A stretch of 33,598 bases of DNA from an uncultured Dorea sp. (GTDB lineage: Bacteria; Bacillota; Clostridia; Lachnospirales; Lachnospiraceae). The position numbers and the translations under genes are program-made. The first letter of the stretch is position 1, and each line of letters begins with the position of its first letter. Positions 1 to 8,395 of this stretch are shown piece by piece. The notes under the pieces were generated by a model, which did not search any database, had not been told where the DNA came from, and saw only the letters and a list, made by a program, of their open reading frames with translations. The DNA lies in contig CAPEBR010000044.1 of NCBI GenBank assembly GCA_948602995.1, positions 1 to 33,598 of the forward strand, written 5' to 3'.

Positions 1-13
1 TATTAAATAAATA

Positions 14-42
14 TTGACACTGGAAAAGTTATGAGTTAATAT
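14..42 (+). promoter_or_regulatory. Near-consensus sigma-A promoter
   Basis: TTGACA at 14-19 and TAATAT at 37-42 are separated by exactly 17 bases, so this reads as a strong housekeeping promoter. Transcription would start near 49 and enter a 440-nt leader holding a small open frame, several hairpins and two intrinsic terminators before the ABC exporter. No other convincing promoter was found between here and position 490, apart from a weak TTGTTT-17-ACATAT pair at 371-399. Confidence 0.7.
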
Positions 43-70
43 AGGTTCATATTTTAAAGAAAAGGTAGAT

Positions 71-154
71 ATGCTATATGTTGGTGGTATCTGTAATGAC
101 AAAGAACAACTAAATTTAATAAAGAGGGTAAGCACTGCGAGTGGTAAGCACTAG
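71..154 (+). CDS. Possible 27-residue leader peptide
   Basis: An ATG at 71 sits 5 bases after AAGG (62-65) and opens a 27-codon frame ending at TAG 152-154. The peptide begins MLYVGGICND and ends STASGKH. It lies about 22 nt after the predicted transcription start, and its last codons overlap the left arm of hairpin 147-165, the layout expected of a translation-coupled attenuator. Antibiotic-resistance and exporter genes of Firmicutes are often controlled this way, but I do not recognise this peptide. It could equally be a vestige of a lost gene or chance. Confidence 0.35.
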   Translation: MLYVGGICNDKEQLNLIKRVSTASGKH

Positions 155-201
155 GGATAGTGTTTTATTTGTGGTACCCTTTTCAGCATTATAGAATGCT
201 G
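125..201 (+). ncRNA. Structured leader RNA segment (candidate)
   Basis: AGGGTA (125-130) can pair with TACCCT (175-180), enclosing AAGCACT (146-152) paired with AGTGTTT (159-165). A separate perfect hairpin, CAGCATT/AATGCTG, spans 184-201. The nonamer GTAAGCACT occurs twice, at 128-136 and 144-152, so two copies could compete for the same partner. This does not match any riboswitch consensus I can recall. It is either the 5' part of an attenuator for the ABC exporter or a free small RNA ending at the terminator at 272-303. Confidence 0.4.
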
Positions 202-271
202 GTTGTTTCTGCCTTACAGAATACTGCATACACTGGGAATTATTGTCTTGTTTTGATGAATGAGAAAAAGG

Positions 272-303
272 AAAGTATGGCTGTAGCGGTCATGCTTTTT
301 TTT
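272..303 (+). terminator. Intrinsic terminator in the ABC exporter leader
   Basis: AAAGTATG (272-279) pairs with CATGCTTT (291-298), with one G-U pair, and is followed by a run of T residues to 303. It would end transcripts from the promoter at 14-42 unless read through. Confidence 0.6.
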
Positions 304-404
304 GTTTTAGACCAACTATGAAATGGAGTGCAAGTTTTAAGACATTGCGGGTATCCTTTCATGGAAAGCCTTGTTTTACTACGTCAATTTGAGACATATG
401 GATT

Positions 405-448
405 CGTGGTTTCAGTCTGTTTATGACAGGCAGAAACCACGTTTTTTT
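405..448 (+). terminator. Strong intrinsic terminator or attenuator before the ABC exporter
   Basis: CGTGGTTTC (405-413) pairs with GAAACCACG (433-441). After one A-A mismatch, GTCTGT (415-420) pairs with ACAGGC (426-431) around a 5-nt loop, and seven T residues follow at 442-448. It ends only 41 bases before the ATPase start codon, with no good promoter in between, so it is more likely an attenuator than the end of an unrelated gene. Confidence 0.75.
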
Positions 449-489
449 GTGTCTTGAACGAAAATATATTTCATTTGGAGGTTTTAAAC

Positions 490-1461
490 ATGAAGATGAT
501 ACGGACAGAAAATATAACGAAAACGTATAAACGGTATAAGAAGCAGGAGGGAGTGACAGGAAGTATTAAGGGTCTGTTCCATAGAGTATATGAAGAAAAA
601 ATTGCGGTAGATGCCTTTAACATGGATGTGGATGAGGGTGAGTTTATAGGATTGATTGGACCGAATGGAGCGGGTAAAACTACCTTAGTGAAGATGCTGA
701 CTGGTATTATTGCGCCAACAGGCGGCGAAATTCAGGTCATGGGATTTTATCCTAATAAGCTGGAGAAGGCATTTAAGCATCAATATGCGGTAGTTATGGG
801 GCAGAAAAGCCAGTTGTTTTTTGAGCTGACAGCGGAGGATACGCTGAGACTGTTTAAAGAAATATATCGTATTCCAGAAGACGAGTATAGGAAAAATAAG
901 AACTTTTTTGTGGAGCTGTTTCAGGTGCAGGAGCTTATGGATGTACAGGTAAGGACATTATCATTAGGAGAAAGGATGAAAATGGAATTGATTGTTGCAT
1001 TGCTTCATAATCCCAAAATACTGTTTTTAGACGAGCCGACAATTGGACTGGATGCTGTGGCAAGTAAACAGATTCGGACTTTCTTGAAAAATATAAATGA
1101 ATCGAGAGGGACGACCATCCTGCTAACTTCACATTATATGGAGGATATTAAGGCATTATGCAAACGCTCTATTGTAGTAAATTACGGCAGAAAAATATAT
1201 GACGGCGATACGGATATGTTATTTGAACAATACCAGAAGAGCAAGAAAATGACTATATACTTTGAGCATAGCGTAGAGCCTGATGTCCCGGAACATTGCA
1301 GGATATTAGAAAAAACAAATGACAAACTGGTGCTTGAAATACCAAAACAAAATACAGAAAAAGTTCTGGAATCGTATATCGGTCATTATCCGATCCGGGA
1401 TATTGGAATTGAGGAAGAAGAAATAGGCTCTGTAGTAGAGCGTATCTATAAGGGGGTGTAA
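490..1461 (+). CDS. ABC-2 type exporter, ATP-binding subunit
   Basis: This is the cytoplasmic ATPase of an export-type ABC transporter. I start it at ATG 490 because GGAGG at 477-481 lies 8 bases upstream; an in-frame TTG at 454 has no ribosome binding site. In the 323-residue protein, Walker A GPNGAGKTT is at about 57-65, a Q-loop glutamine near 105, the signature LSLGE at about 157-161, Walker B ILFLDEP at about 177-183 and the switch histidine near 215. The N-terminal insert before Walker A and the roughly 100-residue tail resemble the COG4586 group of uncharacterised exporters, which travel with two membrane subunits as here. It is followed at 3 bases by the first permease. The substrate is unknown. 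The leader with terminators suggests induced expression. Confidence 0.93.
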   Translation: MKMIRTENITKTYKRYKKQEGVTGSIKGLFHRVYEEKIAVDAFNMDVDEGEFIGLIGPNGAGKTTLVKMLTGIIAPTGGEIQVMGFYPNKLEKAFKHQYAVVMGQKSQLFFELTAEDTLRLFKEIYRIPEDEYRKNKNFFVELFQVQELMDVQVRTLSLGERMKMELIVALLHNPKILFLDEPTIGLDAVASKQIRTFLKNINESRGTTILLTSHYMEDIKALCKRSIVVNYGRKIYDGDTDMLFEQYQKSKKMTIYFEHSVEPDVPEHCRILEKTNDKLVLEIPKQNTEKVLESYIGHYPIRDIGIEEEEIGSVVERIYKGV

Positions 1462-1464
1462 AAC

Positions 1465-2259
1465 GTGAAGAAATATTTGGAAATTGCCAGGGCATATATG
1501 AAAGCGCAGTTAATCTGGAGAGCAGATGTATTTATTGATGTGATTTTGTCAGTGGCTAAGATATTGTTTGCATGGATCTTATGGAGTATTTTGTTTGAAG
1601 GAAAAGAGCAGATAGCAGGATTGGAATTTTACACCATGATTTCTTACTATATCATAAGTTCCTATCTATTCCAGATGGAAAAGTCTGCTGAAATCAGCCA
1701 GCAGATGACGGGGATGTTGAGAAACGGCACTTTTTCAAAATATATGGTGATACCGGTACAGACACAGGGCTATTTTGTGGCGATGGAGGCCGGGAAGCTT
1801 GCATTTTCTTCAGGCGTTGGCTTTTTAGCAACGGTTCTGTGGTTTTGTTTGTTCCGGATTTCCATTGTACATACAGTCCATTGGAAGATATTGCTGTGCG
1901 GAATGATCATGGTTGTTTTAGGTCTGCTGTTTATGGCTTTGCTCAATTATTTCCTTGGGATTTTAACTTTAAAATTTGAGGAGATCAGTACCTTTCTCAT
2001 GATAAAGGATAATTTATCAGCAGTTGTGACAGGAGCGGTGATTCCCCTTGCACTTTTGCCGGAATGGATGATAGCCAGCATGAGATTTCTGCCGTTCTAT
2101 TATGTTACATATCTCCCAAGTATGCTGTTTATAGGAAAATGTGAGGAGGAAGCAGTGACGGGCTTATTTGTTTTAAGTATATGGTGCATTTTCTTTATTG
2201 TTTTAAATCAAGTAACTTATGAACATTATCGAATGAAATATGACGGAGCAGGAATATGA
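1465..2259 (+). CDS. ABC-2 type exporter, membrane subunit 1
   Basis: This is a 264-residue polytopic membrane protein with about six hydrophobic segments, one half of the export channel partnered with the ATPase just upstream. It starts at GTG 1465 behind AGGGGGTG (1451-1458). Length and layout fit the COG4587-like permease that pairs with a COG4586-like ATPase (family knowledge). The segment with EISTFLMIKDNLSAVVTG followed by a hydrophobic stretch resembles the conserved middle part of these permeases. The last four bases overlap the start of the second permease, so the two are translationally coupled. No substrate-specific feature is visible. Confidence 0.88.
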   Translation: MKKYLEIARAYMKAQLIWRADVFIDVILSVAKILFAWILWSILFEGKEQIAGLEFYTMISYYIISSYLFQMEKSAEISQQMTGMLRNGTFSKYMVIPVQTQGYFVAMEAGKLAFSSGVGFLATVLWFCLFRISIVHTVHWKILLCGMIMVVLGLLFMALLNYFLGILTLKFEEISTFLMIKDNLSAVVTGAVIPLALLPEWMIASMRFLPFYYVTYLPSMLFIGKCEEEAVTGLFVLSIWCIFFIVLNQVTYEHYRMKYDGAGI

Positions 2260-3047
2260 AAGATAATTTTAAATTTTTGACAGAATTAATGAAATTAAGG
2301 CTATCCCATATCATGACATTCCGGTTGGGATTCTTTGGACCGTTTTTTATTGACACCAGTTATTTTCTGGTTCAGCTTTTTGCCTTTGAGGCAATTTACG
2401 GGCATGTGGATAAAATTCGTGGATGGGGGCATGGAGAAATCCTTGTTTTTGTAGGAACATTTTCTCTGATCAATGCCCTTAACATGATAATTTATTTCTT
2501 TGGAGTAATTTCCATACCTGAAAAAATACAAACAGGTGAACTGGATTTGTATCTGACCAAACCGGTAAATCCATTATTGCGGATTACTTTTGAAAAAATA
2601 AATCCAGGTTCCATACCGCTATTGGCTTTCAGTGCATGTATTATTGCGTATGGGGTGAAAGAAATAGACATGGGTTTTTCATGGTCTAATATTGTTAAAT
2701 ATCTGTTTCTGGTTTTTATGATGACGATACTGTACTACGATATGGAACTCTTGATACGATGCTTTGCTTTTTTTGTTTTCTCTGTAAACAATTTAACGAA
2801 AATTGAGGAGACAGCGATTGACTTGTGTTTGAAAATACCAGGGATTGCTTTTTATGGAATTTATAAGTTTATTTTTTATTGTGTATTGCCATATGGAATC
2901 ATTGCAACGTTGCCGACACAGGCATTTATAGGGGCGCTGTCAGTAAAGGGTCTGTTTTTTGGAGCAGCAATTGTGTGTATTTTTACTTTTTTTGCATTAT
3001 CATTTTGGTCATATGGAGTGCACAGATATGAAAGTGCAAGCAGTTAA
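2256..3047 (+). CDS. ABC-2 type exporter, membrane subunit 2
   Basis: This is a 263-residue polytopic membrane protein, the second channel half of the exporter. It begins at ATG 2256 in an ATGA overlap with the preceding gene. A conserved stretch near residues 85-105 (IPEKIQTGELDLYLTKPVNP) is typical of the DUF990/COG3694-type permease, where G-E-L-D-x-x-L-x-K-P recurs. It is followed after 25 bases by the MutS2-like gene. Uncharacterised exporters of this class have been linked to drug or peptide efflux, but nothing here fixes the substrate. Confidence 0.88.
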   Translation: MKDNFKFLTELMKLRLSHIMTFRLGFFGPFFIDTSYFLVQLFAFEAIYGHVDKIRGWGHGEILVFVGTFSLINALNMIIYFFGVISIPEKIQTGELDLYLTKPVNPLLRITFEKINPGSIPLLAFSACIIAYGVKEIDMGFSWSNIVKYLFLVFMMTILYYDMELLIRCFAFFVFSVNNLTKIEETAIDLCLKIPGIAFYGIYKFIFYCVLPYGIIATLPTQAFIGALSVKGLFFGAAIVCIFTFFALSFWSYGVHRYESASS

Positions 3048-3072
3048 TTATTTTTGTAATAGGAGGGTTAAA

Positions 3073-4983
3073 ATGGTTCAAACAGATAAAGTATTGGAAT
3101 TTGATAAGATGAAAGAGAAGTGGATGGAACTGGCGCTTACAGAGTGGGCAAAAGAAAAGATTAAGGACACCGTTCCCAGCATGTCAGAGAATGAATTGAT
3201 AGCAAGGCAAAGGGAGACAAGTGAAGCTAGAGAATTATTGGAGAAAAGCGGAAATCCGCCGTTGGTTTCTTTAAGTGGGATTAGAGAATGCATCCAAACG
3301 GCTGTTAAAGGAGGCTGTTTATCCATTTCACAGCTTGAAGATATGGAAAAAGCCCTTGTTGCTGTAATGCGGTTAAAGAATTATCTAAGCCGTTGTAAAC
3401 AATGGGAAATATCGCTGGCATATTATGATGAGAATCTGGATTGTCTGGATAATCTAAAAGAAACCATTGATATGCAGATTAGAAATGGCAGGATAGAGGA
3501 TAATGCTTCAAAAGATTTAAAATCCTTTCGGGATGAAATTGAACGGAATGAAAGATGCATGCGGGAGAAAGTAGATGCAGTTATACGGGCGAATAAGGAA
3601 AGTCTGTCTGATCATTTCAGTACTCTGAGAAATGGGCATATTTGTATTCCTGTTAAAAAAGAATATAAATATAAAATAAAAGGTAATGTGATTGATAAAT
3701 CCTCAACGGGAAGTACATTATTTATAGAACCAAGTTCTGTGGGGAAATATTATGAGATATTGCAGATTCTACGGATACATGAAGATAATGAAGAATATAG
3801 GATACTCTATTCTCTTTCTGCGATGGTGGCCGATTATGTGGAGATTTTGGAACAAAATATCAGTATGATAGAAAAACTAGATTTTATTTTTTCAAAAGGA
3901 AAACTGAGTTTAGCATATGATGGAACAGAACCAGAGATTAATACGGAACGATATATACGAATAGAAGATGGCCGACATCCCCTTATGGCTCCGTCAGAGT
4001 GCGTGCCGCTGCAATTTGAGATAGGGAAGAGTTTTGATGGCGTGGTTATTACAGGGCCTAATACGGGCGGTAAAACAGTTACAATTAAGACAGTTGCATT
4101 AAATTGTATGATGGCACAATGCGGTTTACACGTGGCATGTAAAAAAGCGGAAATTTGTATGAACAGTAATTTTCTGTGTGATATAGGTGACGGGCAAAAT
4201 ATATCAGAGAATCTTTCTACATTTTCAGCACATATTGTGAATGTATTAGAGATATTAAAAAAAGTTAATAGAGACAGCCTTGTAGTTATGGATGAGCTTG
4301 GTTCTGGCACAGACCCAACAGAAGGCATGGGAATTGCCATTGCAATATTGGAAGAATTACAAAAGAGTGGAGGATTATTTCTTGTTACGACACATTATCC
4401 AGAGGTAAAACAATATGCAGATAAAAAAGCCAGGATTGTGAATGCGAAGATGACTTTTGATAAGGAAAGTCTGAAACCGCTTTATCAATTAGTTATTGGA
4501 GAAGCTGGGGAAAGCTGTGCTTTCTATATAGCCGGGAAAATGGGAATGCCGGAAGAGATGTTAAAAACGGCAATGAAGGCGTCTTACAAAAAAGAGGAAA
4601 TATCGGAAAATTTGAAACAAGTGGTTTCTAAAAATCATTTAGAAAAGAGGAAGGTATCTGGTATTCAAAAAAAGAAAAGAAGGAATGAGGCAGCACAAAA
4701 AGCTCTGGAATTTCAACTGGGAGACAGTGTACTTGTATATCCAGATAAAAAGATTGGCATTATCTGCAAGACAGCCAATGAAAAAGGAGTTTTGAGAGTA
4801 CAGATGGCGGATAAAAAAATATGGGTTAACCGCAAAAGAATGAAACTCCATGTGGCTGCGGAGAAATTATATCCTGATGATTATGATTTTTCTATTATTT
4901 TTGACAGCGTAAAAAATAGAAAGCTGCGGCACCAGATGGACAGAGGAAAGATGATAGAAGAACAAATTACGATTGATGAATAA
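3073..4983 (+). CDS. MutS2-like DNA-binding ATPase without Smr domain
   Basis: This protein is related to MutS2, which acts on recombination intermediates or stalled ribosomes rather than on mismatches. ATG 3073 is chosen because AGGAGGG lies at 3061-3067; longer in-frame starts lie inside the upstream permease. The 636-residue protein has a helical core domain in its first 300 residues. The ATPase follows, with GPNTGGKT near 328-335 and Walker B SLVVMDELGSGTDPTEG near 405-420. A small beta domain at about 555-600 begins GDSVLVYP. MutS2 proteins are usually about 780 residues and end in an Smr nuclease domain, which is absent here; the end has RKxRHxM instead. This short form is, to my knowledge, common in Clostridia. 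It is probably co-transcribed with the exporter, which is an odd partner for a DNA-repair ATPase. Confidence 0.88.
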   Translation: MVQTDKVLEFDKMKEKWMELALTEWAKEKIKDTVPSMSENELIARQRETSEARELLEKSGNPPLVSLSGIRECIQTAVKGGCLSISQLEDMEKALVAVMRLKNYLSRCKQWEISLAYYDENLDCLDNLKETIDMQIRNGRIEDNASKDLKSFRDEIERNERCMREKVDAVIRANKESLSDHFSTLRNGHICIPVKKEYKYKIKGNVIDKSSTGSTLFIEPSSVGKYYEILQILRIHEDNEEYRILYSLSAMVADYVEILEQNISMIEKLDFIFSKGKLSLAYDGTEPEINTERYIRIEDGRHPLMAPSECVPLQFEIGKSFDGVVITGPNTGGKTVTIKTVALNCMMAQCGLHVACKKAEICMNSNFLCDIGDGQNISENLSTFSAHIVNVLEILKKVNRDSLVVMDELGSGTDPTEGMGIAIAILEELQKSGGLFLVTTHYPEVKQYADKKARIVNAKMTFDKESLKPLYQLVIGEAGESCAFYIAGKMGMPEEMLKTAMKASYKKEEISENLKQVVSKNHLEKRKVSGIQKKKRRNEAAQKALEFQLGDSVLVYPDKKIGIICKTANEKGVLRVQMADKKIWVNRKRMKLHVAAEKLYPDDYDFSIIFDSVKNRKLRHQMDRGKMIEEQITIDE

Positions 4984-4986
4984 ATA

Positions 4987-5058
4987 ACTCAAACTTTGCA
5001 TTTGAATAAACGCAGATGCACCTGGTGAGCAGTCGAAATCTATGCGCGAAGTTTGAGT
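4987..5058. repeat. Inverted repeat after the MutS2-like gene
   Basis: ACTCAAACTT (4987-4996) is exactly repeated in inverted form as AAGTTTGAGT (5049-5058), with GCA (4998-5000) and TGC (5043-5045) able to extend the stem. It starts six bases after the MutS2-like stop codon. No T-run follows, so it is not a classic terminator. It may be the end of a small mobile palindrome or a factor-dependent transcript end. Confidence 0.5.
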
Positions 5059-5103
5059 GAATCATATACCCAGAAAGATAAAGAATGCTTATATGTACAA
5101 TGA

Positions 5104-5352
5104 GAATTCATACGGGTATTATATTTGTTAGCTAAAAGTCCAGGACAGGTATTTTCTAAGGAGCAAATTTATAATCAAGTATGGAAAACGTCATATTATG
5201 GAGCGGAAGACAATGTGGTGATTATATCTAGCTTCCGGAATTGGCAGAAGCAGAAAAATCCGGCTGTTGGTGTTAAATTTAAGTATATAAATCCTTATAT
5301 CATTACACAAAAATTATACTTTGAACGAGAAAGGATATCAACCAAAGTTTGA
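5104..5352 (+). pseudogene. Fragment of an OmpR-type response regulator (winged-helix end)
   Basis: Translation from just after an in-frame TGA (5101-5103) gives EFIRVLYLLAKSPGQVFSKE, then QIYNQVWKTSYYGAEDNVV. This closely matches the first helices of the DNA-binding domain of OmpR/PhoB-type regulators. After AEDNVV the similarity is lost: the recognition-helix region and the closing GxGY hairpin are not present, and the frame continues with unrelated residues to a stop at 5350-5352. The receiver domain is also missing. The fragment sits behind an ABC exporter, a common place for a two-component system controlling such exporters, so it may be what is left of the original regulator. Confidence 0.7.
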
Positions 5353-5879
5353 TCCTTTTACTATCCGTTAGTCGTATTCTTGAAACCTTCGCTAATTAGT
5401 AATGTTTTGGAAAACAGCGATTTTTGCTCAAAAAAAGTTTGTGACATTAACGTGACATACGCGGGGTATGGGGCGTTGTGCGTGAGGGAGAGTCTGCCGG
5501 TGTGAGAAATTCTCCGTAAACCTGTAGGCTTAATTTAAATAAGCGTTGAATAATGGTTTTATCTACAGTACAATATAAAATACGTTAAGGAAATGAAACT
5601 GTATACAAGAGTTATGAATGTAATGGAGGTGCTGCCGAATGGAAGACTATTACCTTTACGGCGGAACGGTTTGGGCAAGTAATGACTTTTGACAGTGATG
5701 AAGCGATGTAGAAGAAATGGAAAGCCTTTGTCCGTAAGATTGATACTAAAACCGATGATTACGGTACTGTGTTAAGAATGAATTTTTGACCGAACCGTTT
5801 ACAGTGGCAATTCTGAACGACAAATTCACATAATTTTGGTCTGCTAATGATAATAACTGGACACATGGAGGAAATAACA
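5353..5879. other. Gene-poor decayed stretch
   Basis: No intact gene lies here. Between 5637 and 5832 the sequence reads like a broken gene (separate entry). The rest, including 5353-5630, shows no recognisable coding or structural signal beyond runs of A/T. Confidence 0.5.
5637..5832 (+). pseudogene. Unidentified broken gene
   Basis: Two open pieces in neighbouring frames read like parts of one protein. The first contains EWKTITFTAERFGQVMTFDSDEAM and then a TAG, after which KKWKAFVRKIDTKTDDYGT follows in frame. About 50 bases on, a different frame gives EFLTEPFTVAILNDKFT and a stop at 5830-5832. One nonsense change and one frameshift would explain the break. I do not recognise the family. 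It lies directly before the truncated restriction-type gene and may belong to the same lost island. Confidence 0.3.
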
Positions 5880-7148
5880 ATGGCTAAAATTCAATCTGTT
5901 GAACCCAATATTGCCGACCTTGCAAATGGTTGGATGAAATCATATAAGCTTGATTATAAGTTGGAGCAGGAATCTCTCAACACTGAGATTGACCAAGCAT
6001 TAAATGACTATTATTCCAAAAATGGCGGTGTCGGTGGAAACCGTCCCGATGCGAAACTACTTTTGCAGGATAAGAATTTAGTCAATTATCCGGTTTTGAT
6101 TGAGTATAAGGGTTATAAAGACAAACTTGTTATGCTTGATGCTGACGGCAAAGTTGCAAATAAAACGACTAAGAATCAGCCTGATTTCAAGAATATCAAT
6201 TCCTATGCTGTAAACGGTGCTGTTCATTATGCAAATGCACTTCTGCATTATACAAGCTATACTGATATAATCGCTGTAGGTATGACTGGCTACAAAGACG
6301 ATGTTGGGAAACTGAAATATGAAATTGGTGTATACTATGTCTCCAAGAGCAATTTTGGTATCGGGCAGAAGGTTGATGATTACATAGACTTTTCTTTCCT
6401 AAAAAAGAGTAACTTTGATGGCTTTGTTGAAAAAGTAAAGCGGCTTCAGCTCTCGCAAGAAGAAATCGAAAAGTTAAAAGAACATCGTGAGCAGGAAATT
6501 AATGCCAGTCTTGTAAAACTGAATAACGATATTTACCAGAGCGAAAAAGGTCTGAGTGAGCGTGACCGTGTTTATCTTGTGGCGGCATCCATTATTGCAA
6601 CGCTCGGTGTACCGGGAAAGGTTGCTGCACTTGAAAAATCTGAACTGAAATCTTCAACCGAAGACGGAAACCGTGACGGCGATATTATTCTCCGTAAAAT
6701 CAAAGCGTTCCTAAATGAGAAGAATCTGCCGCAGGAAAAGCGTGATTTGATTGTCCGCACATTGCAGAACACGCTGACAACGGATAATATCAACAAGGTT
6801 GAAAACGGAGAGAGTCAGTTAAAGCGTGTGTTTACAAAAATTATTGACGATCTCGGCATTTACTATAAAATCGGTCTGAGCACTGACTTTACTGGAAAAT
6901 TATTCAATGAAATGTACAGCTGGCTTGGCTTCTCTCAGGACAAGCTAAATGATGTTGTTCTAACGCCTTCTTATGTTGCCACCCTTTTGGCACGGCTCGC
7001 AAGGGTCAACAAAGATTCTTATGTGTGGGACTTTGCGACTGGCTCAGCGGGACTGCTTGTTGCTTCTATGAATGAAATGTTGACAGATGCCAAAGAAAAG
7101 ATTAAATCCCCTGATGCATTTACGCAAAATATTCCGTCTATGCGTTGA
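5880..7148 (+). pseudogene. Truncated nuclease-methyltransferase (type I/IIG restriction-like), cut after SAM motif I
   Basis: ATG 5880 follows GGAGG (5867-5871). The 422-residue product has an N-terminal part with a PD-(D/E)xK-like pattern (RPDAKLLL at 56-63, IEYKG at 74-78; D57, E75, K77), a helical middle, and then the start of an N6-adenine methylase domain. LTPSYVATLLARL leads into the S-adenosylmethionine motif DFATGSAG at about 384-391. In the family, another 150 residues or more with an NPPY catalytic motif should follow. Here the frame ends 30 residues later, where the DNA changes into a serine-recombinase fragment at about 7120-7130. The methylase cannot be active. The nuclease half could still be made, which would be unusual without protection, so it is probably dead. 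No specificity subunit is nearby. Confidence 0.8.
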
Positions 7149-7212
7149 GGGCTACGGACCGACACAGATAGCAAATTTTCGTAGAAAAATGAACGGATTC
7201 GAGGTGTTTTAG
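7126..7212 (+). pseudogene. Scrap of a large serine recombinase
   Basis: In the +1 frame relative to the preceding gene, the translation is KIFRLCVEGYGPTQIANFRR and then MNGFEVF before a TAG at 7210-7212. The pattern IFxLcxeGyGpxqIA is characteristic of the segment after the catalytic domain of large serine recombinases (resolvase/invertase family). Only about 20 recognisable residues remain, with no catalytic serine. It marks the right edge of a deletion that fused this element to the methyltransferase gene, just before sbcD. Confidence 0.6.
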
Positions 7213-7237
7213 AACTTACAGATTAGAAAGGAAAAGC

Positions 7238-8395
7238 ATGAAATTTTTACATTTAGGAGATTTACACTTAGGAAAGGCACTGAGTAATTTTGATTTGACT
7301 GGGGATCAGAGGTATATCATTGATCAGATTCTTCATATCGCAGAGAAAGAATCCATTGATGGCATGCTGATCGCCGGGGATGTTTATGATAAATCCATAC
7401 CAAGCGAGGCAGCCACAAAGCTTTTGGATTATTTTTTGATGGAACTGGCTAAGAAAGAAATAAAGGTATTTATGGTGAGTGGGAACCATGATTCGGATGA
7501 CCGTCTGAATTATGGAAGCGCCCTGTTTGCATCAAATCAGATCTTTATATCAGCTGTTTTTGACGGAACGCTTCATAAGCAGAGCTTTGCTGACGGAGAT
7601 ACCGAGATTGATATATACATGCTTCCGTTTGTGAAAGCTTCTCAGGTAAGGCACTATTTCCCGGACGAGGACATAGAGAGTTATGAAGATGCTGTCCGGA
7701 CCATTATAAGAAACACGCCCATAGACAAAAATAATAAGAATATTCTGGTGGCACATCAATTTGTCTCTGGGAAGGGAGAGGATCCCTCGCTTGCAGGGTC
7801 TGAAGGCATTGGGACACAGAGTGTGGGAATGGTTGAAAAAATTGGACATGACTGCTTTGACGATTTTGACTATGTGGCATTAGGCCATATTCATTCTCCT
7901 CAGAGAGTTGGAAGAGATGAGATCCGATATTCCGGTTCTCCTCTTAAATATTCGCTTAGCGAAGCGAAGAATGAGAAGTCGGTTCCTCTTATTACGGTAT
8001 CGGCAGAGGAAAGGATTAAGATCAGGCTGGTTCCTTTAAAACCCCAAAGGGACATGAGACACATAAAGGGGACAATGAAGGAACTGCTGGATCAAAAGAA
8101 TGTAAAAGCACCGGAGGATTTCATTTATGCAACATTGACAGATGAGGATATGATCAATGATGCGATGGGAGTATTACAACAGGTATATCCGAATACCGTC
8201 CGGATTGACTACGACAATTCACATACAAGAGAGATTGAGCAGGTAGATATCAGCAGAATTGCCGAAAACAAATCATTTCCGGAGTTAATTGGAGATTTTT
8301 ACAGGCTGATGTATGGCTGTGAGATTACAGAAGAAGAAATGGATGTAATGAGGGCGGCAGCACGAGAGGCAGGTGTTATAAATGAGGCCGGTTAA
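7238..8395 (+). CDS. sbcD: Exonuclease subunit SbcD (Mre11-type nuclease)
   Basis: This is the nuclease subunit of the SbcCD complex, which opens and degrades DNA hairpins and blocked double-strand ends. The 385-residue protein has the full metallophosphoesterase set: GDLHLG (D8, H10), AGDVYD (D48), SGNHDS (N83, H84), VAHQ (H173) and LGHIHSPQ (H217, H219). Length fits the family. ATG 7238 follows an AGAAAGGAAAA ribosome binding site. It overlaps sbcC by 14 bases, so the pair is coupled. A nuclease specialised for hairpins is notable in a window with several long DNA palindromes. Confidence 0.96.
   Translation: MKFLHLGDLHLGKALSNFDLTGDQRYIIDQILHIAEKESIDGMLIAGDVYDKSIPSEAATKLLDYFLMELAKKEIKVFMVSGNHDSDDRLNYGSALFASNQIFISAVFDGTLHKQSFADGDTEIDIYMLPFVKASQVRHYFPDEDIESYEDAVRTIIRNTPIDKNNKNILVAHQFVSGKGEDPSLAGSEGIGTQSVGMVEKIGHDCFDDFDYVALGHIHSPQRVGRDEIRYSGSPLKYSLSEAKNEKSVPLITVSAEERIKIRLVPLKPQRDMRHIKGTMKELLDQKNVKAPEDFIYATLTDEDMINDAMGVLQQVYPNTVRIDYDNSHTREIEQVDISRIAENKSFPELIGDFYRLMYGCEITEEEMDVMRAAAREAGVINEAG

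Noticed and set aside
454..489. TTG start at 454 for the ABC ATPase.
   Set aside because: It lies six bases after the terminator T-run and has no Shine-Dalgarno; ATG 490 has GGAGG at the right distance.
2959..3072. N-terminal extension of the MutS2-like protein to ATG 2959.
   Set aside because: The extension overlaps 89 bases of the permease gene in another frame and lacks a ribosome binding site; AGGAGGG precedes ATG 3073.
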